This document shows, one piece after another, positions 42,125 to 50,782 of a stretch of DNA of 64,000 nucleotides. This DNA comes from Streptomyces kronopolitis (GTDB lineage: Bacteria > Actinomycetota > Actinomycetes > Streptomycetales > Streptomycetaceae), in NCBI RefSeq assembly GCF_014646275.1, contig NZ_BMND01000004.1, positions 25,040 to 89,039 of the forward strand, in the 5' to 3' direction. The position numbers and the translations under genes were made by a program. The notes under the pieces are model-generated. The model worked only from the letters and a program-made list of their open reading frames with translations, did no database searches and was not told the origin of the DNA. Each line of letters opens with the position of its first letter. Position 1 is the first letter of the stretch.

Positions 42125-42218
42125 GGTGCCTCAACAGGGTTGAAGGGAGGGACCGGCGCTTCCTGCCGGCTCCGGATCGATGCGGCCGCTCATGGCGTGA
42201 GCGGTCCGGACGGACGGA

Positions 42219-43748
42219 TCATGCGGTCGCGCCGCCACGGGGCCCCCGGGACACGGGCGCCCGCCCGTGCGCGGACGCGGCGGTGCGACGCCCCCGGCCG
42301 CCGCCTCCCCGCCGACGGCGCGCGGCCGCGGTCCGCGGCGGGTTCTGCTGCGCTGCCGGGGCGGCGAGGGTGACGGGAATGCCCGAGGGAGCCTGGGCGC
42401 CGGTGATACGGCTGAGTTCGGCCTCGCCGGAGCGCACCTTGGCGGTGCGCGGGGTGATCCCGGCGTCGGCCATCAGCCGGTCCATCTCGCGGCGCTGGTG
42501 GGGCAGGACGAGGGTGACGACGCTGCCCGACTCACCGGCGCGGGCGGTGCGCCCGCCGCGGTGCAGATAGTCCTTGTGGTCGGTGGGCGGGTCCACGTTC
42601 ACGACCAGATCGAGGTCGTCGACGTGGATCCCGCGGGCCGCCACGTTGGTGGCGATCAGGGCCGTGACATGGCCCTCCTTGAACTGGGCCAGGGTGCGGG
42701 TGCGCTGCGGCTGGGACTTCCCGCCGTGCAGCGCGGCGGCCCGCACCCCGCTCTTCAGCAGGTGCCGGGTGAGCCGGTCCACCGCGTGCTTGGTGTCCAG
42801 GAACATGATGACGCGGCCGTCACGGGCGGCGATCTCGGTCGTCGTGGCGTGCTTGTCGGCGTCGTGGACGTGCAGGAGGTGGTGCTCCATCGTGGTCACC
42901 GCCCCCGCGGAGGGGTCGACCGAGTGCACGACCGGGTCGTGCAGGTAGCGGCGCACCAGGGCGTCGACATTGCGGTCCAGGGTGGCCGAGAAGAGCAGCC
43001 GCTGGCCGTCGGCGGGCATCAGGTCGATCAGCGCCGTGATCTGCGGCATGAAGCCCATGTCGGTCATCTGGTCGGCCTCGTCCAGCACGGTGACGGTGAC
43101 CCGGTCCAGCCGGCAGTCACCCCGCGCGATGAGGTCCCGCAGCCGCCCGGGGGTGGCCACCACGACCTCCGCGCCGTCCCGCAGGGCACCGGCCTGGCGG
43201 CCGATCGACATGCCGCCGACCACCGTGGCCAGCCGCAGCGCCAGGGCGCGGGCGTAGGGGGTGAGCGCGTCCGTCACCTGCTGGGCGAGTTCCCGGGTGG
43301 GGACGAGCACGACGGCCAGCGGCCGGCGGGTCTCCGCGCGCTGTCCGGCGAGGCGGGCGAGCAGCGCGAGGCCGAAGGCCAGGGTCTTGCCGGAGCCGGT
43401 GCGGCCGCGGCCCAGGACGTCCCGGCCGGCCAGCGAGTTCGGCAGCGTCGCGGCCTGGATCGGGAACGGCACGGTCACGCCCTCGGCGGCGAGCGCCGCG
43501 AGCAGCGGCTTGGGCATGTCCAGCTCGTCGAACGCGGCGACGGCCGGCAGCGAGGGGGTCAGGGACGTCGGGACGCTGTACTCGCCCTGGGGCCCACCGG
43601 AGCGGCCTTTTCGGCCACCCGAGGGGCGGGAATTCTTCGCGCGGTTCGGAGCCTTGGCGCGATTGGGTGTCTTGGAACGGTCCCGGCTGGTGGGGTTGCC
43701 CTGGCCCGTTCGGGTGGTGCGGCCGTTCGTACGTGCTGTGCGGTTCAT
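42219..43748 (-). CDS. DEAD-box ATP-dependent RNA helicase
   Basis: 509 residues; ATG with GGAAGG upstream. All core motifs are present in order: Q-motif region (PFPIQAATLP), motif I RGRTGSGKTLAFG, Ia PTRELAQQV, Ib TPGRL, II DEADQM, III SAT, IV/V IATNVAARGIHVDDLDLV, VI HRGGRTARAG. The N-terminal ~60 residues are basic and Arg/Asn/Thr-rich, and the C-terminal ~60 are Arg/Gly-rich RNA-binding tails. These helicases remodel structured RNA, especially in the cold. A cold-shock protein gene lies directly upstream on the same strand, supporting that role. Confidence 0.92.
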   Translation of the reverse strand: MNRTARTNGRTTRTGQGNPTSRDRSKTPNRAKAPNRAKNSRPSGGRKGRSGGPQGEYSVPTSLTPSLPAVAAFDELDMPKPLLAALAAEGVTVPFPIQAATLPNSLAGRDVLGRGRTGSGKTLAFGLALLARLAGQRAETRRPLAVVLVPTRELAQQVTDALTPYARALALRLATVVGGMSIGRQAGALRDGAEVVVATPGRLRDLIARGDCRLDRVTVTVLDEADQMTDMGFMPQITALIDLMPADGQRLLFSATLDRNVDALVRRYLHDPVVHSVDPSAGAVTTMEHHLLHVHDADKHATTTEIAARDGRVIMFLDTKHAVDRLTRHLLKSGVRAAALHGGKSQPQRTRTLAQFKEGHVTALIATNVAARGIHVDDLDLVVNVDPPTDHKDYLHRGGRTARAGESGSVVTLVLPHQRREMDRLMADAGITPRTAKVRSGEAELSRITGAQAPSGIPVTLAAPAAQQNPPRTAAARRRRGGGGRGRRTAASAHGRAPVSRGPRGGATA

Positions 43749-43755
43749 GTGAACC
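43742..43755 (-). promoter_or_regulatory. Hairpin enclosing the helicase start codon
   Basis: In the mRNA sense the sequence GGTTCACATGAACC folds as a 5-bp stem (GGTTC/GAACC) whose ACAT loop contains part of the AUG, and the stem begins inside the GGAAGG ribosome site. It could tune translation with temperature. Short palindromes also arise by chance. Confidence 0.35.
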
Positions 43756-44092
43756 TTCCTCGGTCAAGAGCGACACGTACGAGGAATCCTCGGCCCTGCG
43801 GACCACACGGAGAATCGCCAGAACGAGTCGAACAAGATATGAAACAGGTCCGGCTGCGAACGAGGTTTTCGAGGTATGCGCGCCGGAAATTCTCGGCATT
43901 CTGCGCGGCGGGCCGTCCGAGGACATCGGACGACCGGATTCGAAAACGGAACTCGAACGGCAGGACTCGAAAGCCGCGGCGACGGCCGGTCATCACCGGC
44001 TGCGCCGTCCCGCGGCGGCCGCCCCCGTCATCCGTGCCCCGGACGGCACGAGCCATCGGGCGGCACGGCTGCGTGGGCCGCGAAATGACAAG
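43756..44092. other. Leader region of the DEAD-box helicase gene
   Basis: About 340 bases between the cold-shock gene's terminator and the helicase start, with no gene. It is locally richer in A/T than its surroundings (around 43770-43990), compatible with a long 5' leader as is common for cold-induced helicases. No specific motif was identified. Confidence 0.4.
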
Positions 44093-44127
44093 CGCTGGGG
44101 CCCGCACCCAAGGCGCGGGCCCCAGCG
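44093..44127 (-). terminator. Terminator of the cold-shock gene
   Basis: CGCTGGGGCCCGC (44093-44105) pairs perfectly with GCGGGCCCCAGCG (44115-44127), a 13-bp stem with a 9-base loop, about 15 bases past the stop codon on the minus strand. Confidence 0.8.
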
Positions 44128-44142
44128 TTGCACGCTTCAGCG

Positions 44143-44346
44143 TCAGGCGGGAACGATGTTCTCCGCCTGGGGGCCCTTCTGGCCCTGGGTCACGTCGAAG
44201 CTCACCTTCTGGCCCTCCTGCAGCTCACGGAAGCCCTGGGCGGCGATGTTCGAGTAGTGGGCGAACACGTCAGCGCCGCCACCGTCCTGCTCGATGAAGC
44301 CGAAGCCCTTTTCCGAGTTGAACCACTTCACGGTGCCAGTAGCCAT
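44143..44346 (-). CDS. Cold-shock protein (CspA family)
   Basis: 67 residues, the full length of a single cold-shock domain; ATG with GGAG about ten bases upstream. Opening [20 protein letters not shown] contains RNP1 (KGFGFI), DVFAHYS is RNP2, then [20 protein letters not shown]. It is a five-stranded OB-fold RNA chaperone. Streptomycetes encode several paralogues; this one precedes a DEAD-box helicase. Confidence 0.95.
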   Translation of the reverse strand: MATGTVKWFNSEKGFGFIEQDGGGADVFAHYSNIAAQGFRELQEGQKVSFDVTQGQKGPQAENIVPA

Positions 44347-44919
44347 ATCTTATTTCTCCATTCGGGGAATTCTTTGGACCCGCACTGCGCGAGCCTCGCG
44401 TCGCCGCGATGATTCTCCCATCCGGAAAAATTCCGGCTACACAAAACGCTCCCACCGACTGGAAGCCGGCCGAAGCGTTGAAGATTTCGGGAACCACAAC
44501 TGCAACTGATATCGACAGTAGCACGGCTCATACAACACCGCACAGAGGATTCCCGGCCGACCGGCCCCGGGCCCGGAACCGGTGCCCACGCATCCGTAAT
44601 TTCTCCGCTCGCGACATGAGATATTCATCGCCATTCCACGCCGATTCCATGTGCGCCGCCCCACCGGACCGGGCCCCGACGGCCGAAATCTACAGCGGCC
44701 GCAATAGACATTCTTCACCGCCAGCGGATAGGCTCGGTCGCGCAGCGCGCAGCCGTCCGGCAGGGCGGCCACGCACTGCGAGCACTGCCTGGCAGCAGGG
44801 CCACGGAGTGCGCCCCCGATCCGGACGCGGTTCCCGGGCGGACAGGCGGAGACCGACCCCGGTGGGGCCTTGGGTGCACACGGACCCGGGCCCCTGGATG
44901 CCCAGGACGAAGGGTGCGT
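44347..44919. other. Divergent leader between cold-shock and MerR-type genes
   Basis: 573 bases with no gene. On the cold-shock side a hairpin CCGGAA-AAA-TTCCGG (44422-44436) lies 76 to 90 bases upstream of the csp start, probably within a long mRNA leader. The segment 44347-44760 is clearly richer in A/T than the average here. No confident promoter was identified. Confidence 0.45.
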
Positions 44920-45267
44920 ATGGCTCCGGAACCCCGGCCGAACGCCGCCGGCCATCTCGACGACGACGACTACCCCGCCTACACGATGGGCCGCGCCGCG
45001 GAGCTGATCGGCTCCACGCCCGCCTTCCTGCGGTCCCTGGGCGAAGCCCGCCTCATCACCCCGCTGCGGTCCGGCGGCGGCCACCGCCGCTACTCCCGCT
45101 ACCAGCTGCGCATCGCCGCCCGCGCCCGCGAACTCGTCGACCAGGGCACACCGATCGACGCGGCCTGCCGCATCATCATCCTCGAAGACCAGCTCGAAGA
45201 GGCCCTGCGCCTCAACGACGAGCTGCGCCGCCACGAGGGCCGACCGGACCGGCACACCGGGTCCTGA
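44920..45267 (+). CDS. MerR-type transcriptional regulator, short
   Basis: 115 residues from ATG 44920 (GAAGGG upstream); GTG 44914 is two codons earlier in frame. MerR winged helix-turn-helix: YTMGRAAELIGSTPAFLRSL, then GLITPLRSGG-type sequence (ARLITPLRSGGGHRRYSRY), followed by a dimerisation helix (RIIILEDQLEEALRLNDEL). No effector-binding domain follows. Divergent to the cold-shock gene. Targets unknown. Confidence 0.85.
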   Translation: MAPEPRPNAAGHLDDDDYPAYTMGRAAELIGSTPAFLRSLGEARLITPLRSGGGHRRYSRYQLRIAARARELVDQGTPIDAACRIIILEDQLEEALRLNDELRRHEGRPDRHTGS

Positions 45268-46088
45268 CCGACGGCCTCGCCGGTGGCCTCATAGATGGCC
45301 TCACCGGCGGCCGGAGCCTGGCGCCCGGATCCTGACGGCCAGGTCCTGACGGCCGGATCGTGGCGGCGGTGATCCGGGAGCGTTTCCCGCGGCCTTGATT
45401 CCCGAGATCTCGGAGATTGCCGAGATCCGGAGATTCCCGACGAGGCGATTCCGAGGGCCGCGATTTCGATGGCGCGGCGTACGGCCGGGCCGCACTTCTC
45501 CACCCCGCCGTCACTTCACCGCATCACTACCCGGCTGCCACTTCGCTCTCCCCGGCCTCCCCGGCGGTGAATTCGGGCTTTCCCACCACCCTCGCCCCCC
45601 ACCGAATATGACGGTTCCTCAAAACCCGCACCCCGTAAGCGTTTCCGGTGGCCATGGCAGGTTTCGGCGCGGCGGGGCCGGGAAGATCAAGAAGCGTTCG
45701 ACGGCGGCTGTGGCGGACCCCTCCCCTGCCGGCGGGCGGGCCGCGCCCCGGGGCACGGGCGGCCCGGCGCGGCCGCCCCGGGCACGGACACCCGGCGCCC
45801 ACGGAGCGAATTCTCCCCTATCGGGCCGGGTATCCGGGAAGTGAATTGCCGCCCCGTATAAGGCGGATCGGCGGGCGTCGTCAATTTCCTTGGCGCATCC
45901 CGGTATTCGTGCGGACATGTCCGGAGCGGAAATACCGGTGGGTAAGAAATCTGCACGGAAGCGTTACAAGCTCTACGCGTTGCCTTCCGTATGTGCCGTT
46001 AGCGTTGCTGGCCGCTCGATCCCGCGTGCGAACGTGAAAAAACGTCGCCGGCGTCCCTGGCGGCGCAGCCAGCACAGAAAGATCGCAG
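45268..46088. other. Long non-coding region upstream of the zinc-ribbon protein gene
   Basis: 821 bases. Notable are a perfect palindrome CCGAGATCTCGG at about 45403 with further GAGAT/CCGAGATC copies within 40 bases, and repeated GGATCCTGACGG-like words near 45330-45360. Several open frames exist but are Arg/Pro-rich and lack ribosome sites. No RNA gene was recognised. Confidence 0.4.
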
Positions 46089-47000
46089 ATGGATTACTGC
46101 TCGTCGTGCCGTCGGAATCTCAATGGGGCGCTGGTGTGCCCGGGATGCGGTGATTACGCCCCCGACATCGCCCCGCCGTCCTACCGCCGCCGCGCCTCCC
46201 AGGCGAACCCCGTGTCCCAGGCGAGCGCGGATGCCGCCGACTCCTCGTGGGAGGCCTGGCCCGCGCGGGAGGATCTCGCCGCGGGGGCTTTCCCCGGCGC
46301 TCCGTACCCCGCCACCGCACCCGTCGACGACGCCGTGGCCAGTGCGGCGGAGACCGGCGGTGGCGGTACGGGCGACGGTGCGGCCGGCGGCTACGAGGGT
46401 GCCGCCCCCGACGGACTCGGCCGGGCGGCCCGGCGACGGCAGTTGGCGCGGTGGAAGAAGTACCGCCGGCGGGCCGCGGCCGCCACGGCGCTCGCCCTGG
46501 TGGGCGGCGGTCTGACCGCGAGCCTCCTGCAGAACAAGCCCGCCACCGGTCACACGCAGGCGGCCGGGTCCCCCCACCCGGAGGGCGTGGGCACGCCCCG
46601 GACGGTGAACACCGGTGCGTCCTCGAAGGAGCCGGACGGCCATCCTTCGCGGCAGCACGACAACCGCCCCTCCAGGGCGGCCGGCCGGCAGCACTCCGCC
46701 GCGCCGAGCACGCCGCCTCCGGCCCCGGCGAGCCCGCGGCCGACCGCCACCCACACCGCGCCCCGCCACTCCGCGTCGGCACCGCACGCGGCACCGCATG
46801 TCACCTCCGCGCCGGCCACGGCACACGACGACCACCGCGCCACGACAGCCCCGAGCGTCACACCGTCGCCGTCCACCACCCGGCCCGGCACCGGCAACCC
46901 GCCCGCCACGAGCACCTCCCCGTCGCGCCCGGCCCCGACCGCACCGACGGCCGATCCGACCTCACCGGTGTGCCTCCTGGGCGTGGTGTGCGTGGGCTGA
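46089..47000 (+). CDS. Zinc-ribbon membrane protein with Pro/Thr/Ser-rich extracytoplasmic tail
   Basis: 303 residues; ATG 46089 with a weak ribosome site. The N-terminal zinc ribbon has paired knuckles CSSCRR and CPGCG within the first 22 residues. After a hydrophilic ~110-residue region and a basic stop-transfer (RRRQLARWKKYRRR) comes one transmembrane helix (AAAATALALVGGGLTASLL). The C-terminal ~150 residues are Ser/Thr/Pro/His/Ala-rich, disordered and probably outside, ending with a cysteine pair in PVCLLGVVCVG. Function unknown. It ends 40 bp from the convergent kinase gene. Confidence 0.72.
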   Translation: MDYCSSCRRNLNGALVCPGCGDYAPDIAPPSYRRRASQANPVSQASADAADSSWEAWPAREDLAAGAFPGAPYPATAPVDDAVASAAETGGGGTGDGAAGGYEGAAPDGLGRAARRRQLARWKKYRRRAAAATALALVGGGLTASLLQNKPATGHTQAAGSPHPEGVGTPRTVNTGASSKEPDGHPSRQHDNRPSRAAGRQHSAAPSTPPPAPASPRPTATHTAPRHSASAPHAAPHVTSAPATAHDDHRATTAPSVTPSPSTTRPGTGNPPATSTSPSRPAPTAPTADPTSPVCLLGVVCVG

Positions 47001-47039
47001 CGCCCCCGCGGGCGCACCCGCCGCGCCCCGCGGCCCCGT

Positions 47040-48587
47040 TCAGCGGACCGCGCCACCCGCCCCCTCGCGGGCGCGGCGGCGGCCGGCGGGTGCGGTCGCG
47101 GGGGACTGCGGGGCGCCGTACGGCGGGCGGGTGCGGGACTTGAGGACCTGGGCGCCGATGGCGAGGGGGACGCTCAGCAGCAGGACGTAGAAGACGCCGA
47201 TCTTGCGCAGGTCGTCGAGGAAGAACCAGACCGCGGTCAGCGCGGTGAACCAGAAGGCCACCAGCGCGAATCCGCCCGCTCGCTCGTCCCGGTAGCCGGC
47301 GATCAGGCACACCGCTGCCACCACACCCAGCAGCAGCGCGAGGATGACGTAGTGGGTGTCCCAGCCGATGTAGCCGCGGGCGAGCCCCGAGAGCACCGCC
47401 ACGGCCTCCGCCACCGGGCCCCAGGCCACCGCGCACGCGAGCCGCGCCGACCACAGCAGCAGCACCGCCCCCGCCGCCGCGGCGAGCAGGGCGACCCGGG
47501 AGAACGCGCTGCCCTCGATCACGTCCGACCGGGAGATCACCAGCGACAGCAGACAGCCCAGCAGCGCGACCGCCCCCTCGGCCGTCGGGCGGAACACCAC
47601 CCGGGCCGGCCGCCGTCGCGCGGGCCGCGGCGCCTCGTCCCGGGGCGCGGAGGCGGCGAGCACCGCGTCGACCGGCACGGCGGCGGCGCCGGGCGTCGGC
47701 AGGGCGGCGGCCCGGGGGTCGAGGGCAGTGGGTGTCGGGGCGGGCGGCGGTGGGGCGATCCGGGCCGCCGCGGTCAGCGCCGTACGCATCGCGGCGGCAT
47801 CGGCGAAACGGTTCTTCGGGTCCTTGTGCAGGGCCTGCGCGATCACCGCGTCGAGGGCCGGCGGCAGGTCCGGGCGGAGTCGGGAGGGCGGCACCGGATC
47901 CGCCGTCAGATGCTGGTGCATGACGGAGAACGGGGAGTCGCCGGTGTACGGGGGCCGCCCGGTCAGCAGCTCGTACAGCAGACAGCCCACGGCGTAGAGG
48001 TCCGTGCGGTGGTCGGTGTCGCCGCCCTTGATCTGCTCGGGGGCCAGATAGGCGGGGGTGCCGACCGCCACCCCCGTGCCGGTCAGCCGGGTGGCCACCT
48101 CGCTGAGGGCCTTGGCGATACCGAAGTCGACGACCTTGATCCGGCCCGTGCCGGCGAGCATGACGTTCGCGGGCTTGATGTCCCGGTGCACGATGGCGTG
48201 CCGGTGGCTGTGCTCCAGCGCCTCCAGCACCTGCCCCACCACGTCGGCGGCCCGGTCCGGCGCCAGCGCCCCGCCCTTGAGGACGTGGCTGAGGGTGGTG
48301 CCCTCCACGTACTCCATGACGAGATAGGGCTCGGCGACGCCGCCGGAGGCGTCCTCGCCCACGTCGTGCACGGTGGCGACGCCGGGGTGGTTGAGCGCGG
48401 CGGCGGCATGCGCCTCGCGCTGGAAGCGGGAGAGGAACTCGGGCTGCAGCGCCAGTTCGGCGGAGAGCGTCTTGACGGCGACGGTGCGGCGCAACCGGTG
48501 GTCCAGGGCCCGGTGAACCGTCCCCATCCCGCCGTGCCCGAGCTGCTCCACCAGCTCATAGCGCTGCCCCAATATCCTGTTCTCCAC
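47040..48587 (-). CDS. Ser/Thr protein kinase with C-terminal membrane domain
   Basis: 515 residues; GTG 48587 seven bases after GGAGG. PknB-type kinase domain at ~8-270: LGHGGMGTV at 16-24, VAVK with K39, HRDIKPANVML, KVVDFGIAKAL, GTPAYLAPEQ, TDLYAVGCLLYELL. A ~70-residue Pro/Ala/Arg linker is followed by about five transmembrane segments (GCLLSLVISRSDVI; VALLAAAAGAVLLLWSARL; VILALLLGVVAAVCLIAG; FWFTALTAVWFFL; YVLLLSVPLAIGAQVL). No PASTA repeats or other external sensor. It phosphorylates cytosolic or membrane targets; a PP2C phosphatase gene lies 9 kb away. Confidence 0.9.
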   Translation of the reverse strand: MENRILGQRYELVEQLGHGGMGTVHRALDHRLRRTVAVKTLSAELALQPEFLSRFQREAHAAAALNHPGVATVHDVGEDASGGVAEPYLVMEYVEGTTLSHVLKGGALAPDRAADVVGQVLEALEHSHRHAIVHRDIKPANVMLAGTGRIKVVDFGIAKALSEVATRLTGTGVAVGTPAYLAPEQIKGGDTDHRTDLYAVGCLLYELLTGRPPYTGDSPFSVMHQHLTADPVPPSRLRPDLPPALDAVIAQALHKDPKNRFADAAAMRTALTAAARIAPPPPAPTPTALDPRAAALPTPGAAAVPVDAVLAASAPRDEAPRPARRRPARVVFRPTAEGAVALLGCLLSLVISRSDVIEGSAFSRVALLAAAAGAVLLLWSARLACAVAWGPVAEAVAVLSGLARGYIGWDTHYVILALLLGVVAAVCLIAGYRDERAGGFALVAFWFTALTAVWFFLDDLRKIGVFYVLLLSVPLAIGAQVLKSRTRPPYGAPQSPATAPAGRRRAREGAGGAVR

Positions 48588-48698
48588 CGGGTTTCCTCCA
48601 CGGACCGTCGACGCCGACACGCCGGAAGACGCCCCTGAGTCCGGGCGGGTTCCGCCGGGGGGAGGGGCGCCGATTCCGGTCCGCGCACGGTACGTCGG

Positions 48699-49982
48699 CT
48701 ACCTCTCCGTGTCCGACGCCGGGTGGAGCCGGTACCGGCCGGTCGTCGGCCACGCCGTCGCCGGCGGCCGTCCGCCCCCGTCACCGCCGGTCCGCGCGCA
48801 CAGCGCGACGAGGGTGAGCACCGCGCAGACGGGATAGCACCAGCCGAGCGCGGCGAGGTACCAGGGGCGGCCGAACACCGCGATGTCCGGCTGGGCCAAC
48901 TCCAGCCAGTGGATGGGATACCCGGCGAGGACGACGCACCAGGCGAGCAGCGCCACGGTCCGCGGGCGGGTCCGGCGCGGGGTGTACGCCAGCCACAGCA
49001 CCGCCGCGAGGGCCCAGACCCAGTGATGGCACCAGGAGACCGGGCACAGCAGCAGGCCGGTGAACTGGACGGCGACCAGGGCGCCGAGCCGGTCGCCGCG
49101 GCGGGCCGTGCGCACCATCGCCGCCAGCCCGGCCGACGCCACCGGGACGGCCACCGCCCACCAGGCCGCGGACCAGCCCACGTCATGGCCGAGGGTGCGC
49201 GACAGGGCCCCGCGCAGCGACTGGTTCAGCACCGAGCCGACCGGCCCGACCCGGCCGGCCTCGCCGACCGCGTGAAGCCAGAACTCGGCGGCGGCGCGCG
49301 GGGCCGCCCACCAGCCGGCCGCGACCGTGGCGAGGAACACCGCGGCCGTCCAGCCCGCCGCCGCCCAGCGCCGGTGCGCCAGGAAGTACAGGCCGGTGAC
49401 CGCGGGGACCAGCTTGACGCCCGCGGCGAGGCCGACGCCGAGCCCCGCCGCCGCGGCCCGCCGCCGGACGGCGTGCCCGACCAGCGCCGCCAGCAGCAGG
49501 TTGATCTGCCCGAACGCGCAGGTGACGGCGGCCGGTTCGGTCCACAGCAGGGCGGCGCTCCACAGCAGCACCCGGCGCCGGTGCAGGGCGTGCGGCGCGG
49601 CCGGGTCGGCCAGCCGCAGACAGCAGTGGACCAGCACGCACAGCGCACCCACCGAGGCCGCGGTCCACACCCCGCTCACCACCGGCCAGGCGACGGGCCC
49701 GAGGGGGAGGAAGAGCAGGGCGGCGAAGGGCGGATAGGTGAACGGCAGCGGGAACATGTGCGGGCCGGGCAGGCGCAGGCGGAAGGCGTAGAGATCGCCG
49801 GTGGCCAGATGCGGGGCCGCGGCCCGGTAGACCCGCAGATCGATCAGGCCGGTCCGCAGGCACGCCGGGATCCACACCAGCAACAGCAGCGCCGTGGCCG
49901 ACAGCAGCAGCACCGGACCGGGGCGGCGGGCGAACAGCCCGCGCAGCGCGTGGGCGCGGCGCCGGCCCGATGTTGCGCGCAC
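48699..49982 (-). CDS. GT87-family polyprenol-phosphate-mannose transferase-like protein
   Basis: 427 residues from GTG 49982. A GT-C membrane enzyme: the opening VLLLSATALLLLVWIPA is followed by the first-loop acidic motif GLIDLRVYRAAAPHLATGDL and FTYPPFAALLFLPL, typical of GT87/PimE-like mannosyltransferases. About nine further hydrophobic segments run to the C-terminus (LVALCARTG). It should transfer a sugar from a polyprenyl-phosphate carrier to a lipid or protein outside the membrane. Last gene of a three-gene minus-strand operon (GT4, methyltransferase, GT87). The start is approximate because of the high-GC leader. Confidence 0.78.
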   Translation of the reverse strand: MRATSGRRRAHALRGLFARRPGPVLLLSATALLLLVWIPACLRTGLIDLRVYRAAAPHLATGDLYAFRLRLPGPHMFPLPFTYPPFAALLFLPLGPVAWPVVSGVWTAASVGALCVLVHCCLRLADPAAPHALHRRRVLLWSAALLWTEPAAVTCAFGQINLLLAALVGHAVRRRAAAAGLGVGLAAGVKLVPAVTGLYFLAHRRWAAAGWTAAVFLATVAAGWWAAPRAAAEFWLHAVGEAGRVGPVGSVLNQSLRGALSRTLGHDVGWSAAWWAVAVPVASAGLAAMVRTARRGDRLGALVAVQFTGLLLCPVSWCHHWVWALAAVLWLAYTPRRTRPRTVALLAWCVVLAGYPIHWLELAQPDIAVFGRPWYLAALGWCYPVCAVLTLVALCARTGGDGGGRPPATAWPTTGRYRLHPASDTER

Positions 49983-50020
49983 CCCGCCCGCCCCGCCCGG
50001 AGGGAGGCGGACCGCGCGGC

Positions 50021-50713
50021 TCACGCGCCGCGGCCCGTCCGCCGGCCGTGCTCCGCGGGGCGGCGCGGCGCGCGGTGGTCCGCCGCCCCGGCCGCCTCGT
50101 AGACACTGACCGCGAACGGGCGGCAGCCGCCCCGCTCCACGTGCTCGGCGATAAGGCGAAAGCCCGCTTCGGCCTCGATGTACGCACAGAATCTGCGGGC
50201 CTCCGGCCAGGGGTGCACCAGGACCAGCAGCCCGCCGGGCGCCACGGCCGCGGTCAGATGGGCGCAGGCCCGCCGCAGTTGCCGGGCCCGCCCGAGGTAG
50301 TAGAGCAGCTCGGCGCAGAAGACGAGGTCGAAGCGGCCTTCCGGCGGGGTGGTGACGATGTTCAGCCGCACGAACCGGGGGGCCGGGCCGGCGGCGCGGG
50401 CCCGGGCGAGGGCGCGCTCCGAGATGTCCGCACCGGTGATGTCGGCCTCCGGGTGGGCCGCCGCGAGGCGATGGGTGAAGGTGCCCTCGCTGCACCCCAC
50501 GTCCAGGATCCGCCGGTAGCGCCGCGCGGGCAGCTGCCGCAGCGTCGTCGCGTACTTGAACTGCTCGTAGTCGTCCACGGCCAGCCCCCAGGGGTCCGGC
50601 CGCCGGTGCCACCAGTCGAAGTACCGGTGCAGCAGCCGCTCCTGGCCTCGTACACCGAGGAGGGACAGCACGGCGAAGAGCGTGCGGTGGCAGCGGTCGA
50701 GGACCGAGTGCAT
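50021..50713 (-). CDS. Class I SAM-dependent methyltransferase (NodS-like)
   Basis: 230 residues. SAM motif I is RRILDVGCSEGTFTHRLA near residue 70; motif II-like acidic residue in ADITGADISERALARARA; motif IV RFDLVFCAELLYYLG; and VAPGGLLVLVHPWPEARR after it. This resembles NodS/small-molecule N-methyltransferases. The N-terminal ~55 residues (LHRYFDWWHRRPDPWGL) are typical of those acting on sugar or lipid conjugates. It sits between two glycosyltransferases, 70 bp after GT4, so it probably methylates a glycoconjugate. Confidence 0.82.
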   Translation of the reverse strand: MHSVLDRCHRTLFAVLSLLGVRGQERLLHRYFDWWHRRPDPWGLAVDDYEQFKYATTLRQLPARRYRRILDVGCSEGTFTHRLAAAHPEADITGADISERALARARAAGPAPRFVRLNIVTTPPEGRFDLVFCAELLYYLGRARQLRRACAHLTAAVAPGGLLVLVHPWPEARRFCAYIEAEAGFRLIAEHVERGGCRPFAVSVYEAAGAADHRAPRRPAEHGRRTGRGA

Positions 50714-50782
50714 GGATACCTTCCGGCGGTTGCGGTGGCCGCTGTCCTCGGTGGCCGCCGTGCGGAGGGGCGGCGCGGTGCG

